DNA of 43,790 bases from an uncultured Planctomycetales bacterium. Its GTDB lineage: Bacteria > Planctomycetota > Planctomycetia > Isosphaerales > Isosphaeraceae. The position numbers and the translations under genes are program-made. Where the stretch lies: positions 1-43,790 of the forward strand of contig CALCIB010000349.1 in the NCBI GenBank assembly GCA_937907525.1. Reading direction: 5' to 3'. Below are positions 41,199 to 43,790 of the stretch, in pieces; positions within the stretch are counted from its first letter, which is position 1; each line of letters begins with the position of its first letter. The notes under the pieces are model-generated. The model did no database searches. It was not told the origin of the DNA and saw nothing but the letters and a program-made list of their open reading frames with translations.

Positions 41199-42338
41199 TC
41201 AGCCCTCGACGGCCGGGCCCAGGGCGGCGCGGAGGCGGTCGACGAGGGGGTCGGCGTTCAGGGCGCGGAGGCGGGGCATGGCGGCGCGGGCGTGGCGGAG
41301 GGCGGCGTCGGGCTCGCCGGCGGCGGCCAGGGCCAGGGCGAGGTCGGCTTCCAAAAGGTCGAGCGAGACGCCGACGATCGGCGAGGCGTGCCGGAACGCC
41401 GACAGCCGGCGGCGGGCGTCCTCCAGCCGTTCGACGGCCTCGCGGGCCCGGCCCTCCTCGCGGGCGATCTGGCCGTCGATCCAGTCGGCGAAGACGGCGA
41501 CGACGTCGCTTAGGGCGTGGGTTCGCGCCCGCTCCAGGAACTCGCGGGCGCGGCGGACGTCGCGGCGGTGGCGGATCTCGAACAGGGCGACGTCGATCAG
41601 AACCGTCGGGTTCTCGGGCGCGATCTCGGCCGCCCGGTTCAGCGCGTCGCGGGCGTCGTCGAATCGACGGGCGCGGACGTGGACGTCGGAGAGGCGCGTG
41701 AGGTGGAGCCATTCCGGCATCGCCGCGCCGTCGCCGTAAGGCGCGACGACGGCCAATCCCTCCTCCAGCCGGCCGAGCCCGGCGAGGGCCGTGGCTTTTT
41801 GGAACGCCAATTCCTCGGGCGGGACCTTCGACCCCTTGAGCTCCTCGCAGCGCCTCAGCACTTCCTCGCCGCGGCCCCACGCCGCGGCGTCGAGCATCCG
41901 CGTGTAACGGTCGCCCACGCGGCCGACGGAGAATTGAGTGACGCCCGCGGCGATCCCCGGCGCCAGAAGCAGGAACGCCGCGGTCCCGATGACCCGGCCC
42001 CAGGGTTCCCCGCGGGCGTACTGGGGAACGACGATCAGCAGCATCCCCAGGACGATCAGCCAGAGGAGCCGGCCGTAGATCGCCTTGGCGACGATCAGGA
42101 ACCGCGCGATCGGCGTCGGCAGGTCGCGCAGCCGCAGGTAATCGCGCGGCGAGATGACCTCCGCCACGTCCTTCTGCCGCTGGTAGAAGGCGCTGGCGTC
42201 GTCGGTGTGGAGGACGACGTCCGAGAGCCCCAGCGCCCCGCGGGCGATCATGACGGCGTCGTCGGCCGAGCCGGCCTCGACGCGCTCGGTGGTCGTTCTT
42301 CCCTTCGCGTCGCGGCCGGTCAAGAGGTATTCGGGCAT
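41199..42338 (-). CDS. Membrane protein with GspF-like N-terminus and TPR repeats, copy 1
   Basis: 379 residues. The first 50 (MPEYLLTGRDAKGRTTTERVEAGSADDAVMIAR) have the look of the small N-terminal domain of type II secretion F proteins. Two membrane segments follow (LLWLIVLGMLLIVVPQYA; AAFLLLAPGIAAGVTQFSV; about 90-145). The rest is TPR-like (LAFQKATALAGLGRLEEGLAV; FDDARDALNRAAEIAPENPTVLI). No specific family is recognised. It is a tandem paralogue of the gene at 42653. Possibly a scaffold at the membrane. Confidence 0.8.
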   Translation of the reverse strand: MPEYLLTGRDAKGRTTTERVEAGSADDAVMIARGALGLSDVVLHTDDASAFYQRQKDVAEVISPRDYLRLRDLPTPIARFLIVAKAIYGRLLWLIVLGMLLIVVPQYARGEPWGRVIGTAAFLLLAPGIAAGVTQFSVGRVGDRYTRMLDAAAWGRGEEVLRRCEELKGSKVPPEELAFQKATALAGLGRLEEGLAVVAPYGDGAAMPEWLHLTRLSDVHVRARRFDDARDALNRAAEIAPENPTVLIDVALFEIRHRRDVRRAREFLERARTHALSDVVAVFADWIDGQIAREEGRAREAVERLEDARRRLSAFRHASPIVGVSLDLLEADLALALAAAGEPDAALRHARAAMPRLRALNADPLVDRLRAALGPAVEG

Positions 42339-42652
42339 GGCTCGACGACGCCTCCAGGGCTCGCGCTTCGCGGCGATTTCTCGCGAAGATCATATCGCGC
42401 CCGCGCTGTCAAAAGCCATCGCGAACGAACAAGCTTCCCCCCTTCTCCCTTTGCGGGAGAAGGTGCCCCGAAGGGGCGGATGAGGGGTTGCGCGACCGAA
42501 AGCCTCTGGAAACGCCCCCCTCATCCGGCCTTCGACCACCTTCTCCCGCAAGGGGAGAAGGGATATTTGTCAGTATATATTATTCATAATTCAGACGGTT
42601 CTCGCCCCGCATTATCGCTCGCCACGTTTCGACGGTCTCTGAACACCGACGG
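42339..42652. other. Intergenic region with repeat
   Basis: A 314-base gap between the tandem paralogues. It contains the family C repeat at 42434-42561, then an AT-rich stretch (GTCAGTATATATTATTCATAATTCAG, about 42569-42594) that has promoter- or terminator-like base content. No gene could be supported. Confidence 0.55.
42434..42561. repeat. Dispersed paired-hairpin repeat, family C (second copy)
   Basis: About 128 bases with the order TTCTCCCTTTGCGGGAGAAG, GCCCCGAAGGGGC, GGATGAGGGG, a short centre, then CCCCTCATCCGGCC and CTTCTCCCGCAAGGGGAGAAG. Same family as 13882-14007. Confidence 0.85.
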
Positions 42653-43786
42653 TCAAGCGTCGATCGCCGGGCCCAGGGCGGAGCGGAGGCGGTCGATCAG
42701 GTCGTCGGACTCCTGGGCGCGGAGTCGCGGCAAGGCCGCGCGGGCGTGGCTTAGGGCCTTGTCCGAATCGCCGGCCGCGGCCAGGGCCAGGGCGAGTTCG
42801 GCTTTCACGTAGTCGAGCGCGGCGCGCGTGGACGGGTGGCCGTGTCGGAACGCCGACAAGCGGCGGTGGGCATCCCCGAGCAGATCGACGGCCTCGCGGC
42901 GCCGACCCTCGGCGTGGGCGATTTCGCCCTCGGTCGCCCGCGCGAACACGTCCAGGAGGTCGCTCAGGGCGTGGGTTCGCGCCCGCTCCAAAAGCTCCCG
43001 CGCCCGGCGGGGGTCGCGACGGCGGCGGATCTCGAACCGGGCGGCGCCGATCAGCACCGCGGGATTCTCCGGGGCCGCTTCGACGGCGCGTTTCCAGGCG
43101 GCGTGGGCGTCGTCCAACCGTCGGGCGGCGACGTACACTTCGGGCGTCCGGGAGAGAAAGAGCCATTCCGGCATCGCCGCGCCGTCGCCGAACGGGGCGA
43201 CGACCGCCAGCCCCTCCTCCAACCGCCCCAGCCTGGCGAGGGCCTTGGCCCGATGGAAGGCCAACGCCTCGGGCGGGACCTTCGACCCCTTGAGCGCCTC
43301 GCAACGCCTCAGCACCTCCTCCCAGCGCCCCCACGCTTCGGCGTCGCTCAGCCGTCTGTAGCGATTCGCTCGATTCGGGAGGAGTTGGATGACCAGCGCG
43401 ACGACGACCGGCTCCAGGAGCAAAAGCGTCAAGAGCCAATCCGAAAGTCCCCAGGGCGTTCCCGACCAGCGCCTGGCGATGATCAGGCCGAGGAGGAGGA
43501 GCGTCACCGGCCAGAACCGAAGGTAGGCCGCCTTCGCGACGATCAGGACCGTCACGACCGGCGCGGGAAGCTCGCGGAACCGCAGGTAGTCGCGCGGCGA
43601 TATGACCGCCGCCACGTTCTTCTGCCGCTGGTAGAGGGCGCCGACGTCGTCGGTATGAAGGACGACGTCGGAGAGCCCCAGCGCCCCGCGGGCGATCATG
43701 ACGGCGTCGTCGGCCGAGCCGGCCTCGACGCGCTCGGTGGTCGTTCTTCCCTTCGCGTCGCGGCCGGTCAAGAGGTATTCGGGCAT
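42653..43786 (-). CDS. Membrane protein with GspF-like N-terminus and TPR repeats, copy 2
   Basis: 377 residues, paralogous to the 41199 product. The first 47 residues (MPEYLLTGRDAKGRTTTERV ... SDVVLHTDD) are identical and so is most of the DNA there. The membrane part (FWPVTLLLLGLIIARRW; LLTLLLLEPVVVALVIQLL) and the TPR-like C-terminal part are diverged, with conserved blocks such as LRRCEALKGSKVPPEALAF and GDGAAMPEWLFL. The window ends four bases before the start codon, so the upstream region and any further copies cannot be seen. Confidence 0.8.
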   Translation of the reverse strand: MPEYLLTGRDAKGRTTTERVEAGSADDAVMIARGALGLSDVVLHTDDVGALYQRQKNVAAVISPRDYLRFRELPAPVVTVLIVAKAAYLRFWPVTLLLLGLIIARRWSGTPWGLSDWLLTLLLLEPVVVALVIQLLPNRANRYRRLSDAEAWGRWEEVLRRCEALKGSKVPPEALAFHRAKALARLGRLEEGLAVVAPFGDGAAMPEWLFLSRTPEVYVAARRLDDAHAAWKRAVEAAPENPAVLIGAARFEIRRRRDPRRARELLERARTHALSDLLDVFARATEGEIAHAEGRRREAVDLLGDAHRRLSAFRHGHPSTRAALDYVKAELALALAAAGDSDKALSHARAALPRLRAQESDDLIDRLRSALGPAIDA

Positions 43787-43790
43787 GGCT

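Noticed and set aside
1..43790. tRNA, rRNA or riboswitch genes
   Set aside because: No cloverleaf, rRNA-like or known riboswitch core was recognised on either strand by reading; a covariance search could not be run.

Overview
The window looks like a chromosomal piece of a very GC-rich planctomycete, most likely of the Isosphaeraceae (Paludisphaera/Singulisphaera-like). Signs are a DUF1559 pilin-like protein, an exosortase/EpsI pair inside an exopolysaccharide (EPS) operon, a formylglycine-dependent sulfatase, a DUF2239 protein, and abundant short dispersed hairpin repeats. This assignment is inferred from gene content; no rRNA or tRNA gene was seen. LAYOUT: 1-5331 is a minus-strand polysaccharide operon (glycosyltransferase, Wzy-like polymerase, acyltransferase, glycosyltransferase). 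5332-9339 is accessory: a repeat element, two small secreted proteins (with a decayed copy of the 3' end of the first one), a sulfatase, a HicA-like small gene and a frameshifted DUF4365 gene. 9360-20898 is the main minus-strand EPS operon, in transcription order: WecA/MraY-like priming transferase with an extra cytoplasmic domain, Wzc-like copolymerase/ATPase, O-antigen-ligase-like protein, FHA-TPR membrane protein, exosortase, EpsI, and GDP-mannose 4,6-dehydratase. 21357-28886 holds a secreted double AhpD-like protein, a DUF1559 protein, small unknown proteins, a GT-C-type membrane protein, a decayed glycosyltransferase and a DUF2239 protein. 29061-39260 is the most unusual region: a Vsr endonuclease followed by two copies of a two-gene cassette, each a caspase-like (C14) protein followed by a cytoplasmic-looking astacin-type zinc metallopeptidase. 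A minus-strand pair (TPR membrane protein plus small lipoprotein/secreted protein) lies between the copies. 39396-43786 holds argG, an orphan Phd/YefM antitoxin with a 78-bp direct repeat, and two tandem paralogous membrane TPR proteins. HOW THE GENES MAY WORK TOGETHER: the two EPS blocks together contain priming, glycosyl transfer, polymerisation/ligation, chain-length control, GDP-sugar supply and an exosortase, so they probably make and export one surface polysaccharide. The exosortase suggests that surface proteins are anchored in the same process. The duplicated caspase-metallopeptidase cassette has the form of a two-step proteolytic system (caspase-like sensor/switch plus zinc protease with a possible latent pro-segment). 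Decayed tails of the neighbouring TPR gene, and perhaps of vsr, at the edges of the second copy suggest that it arose by segmental duplication.
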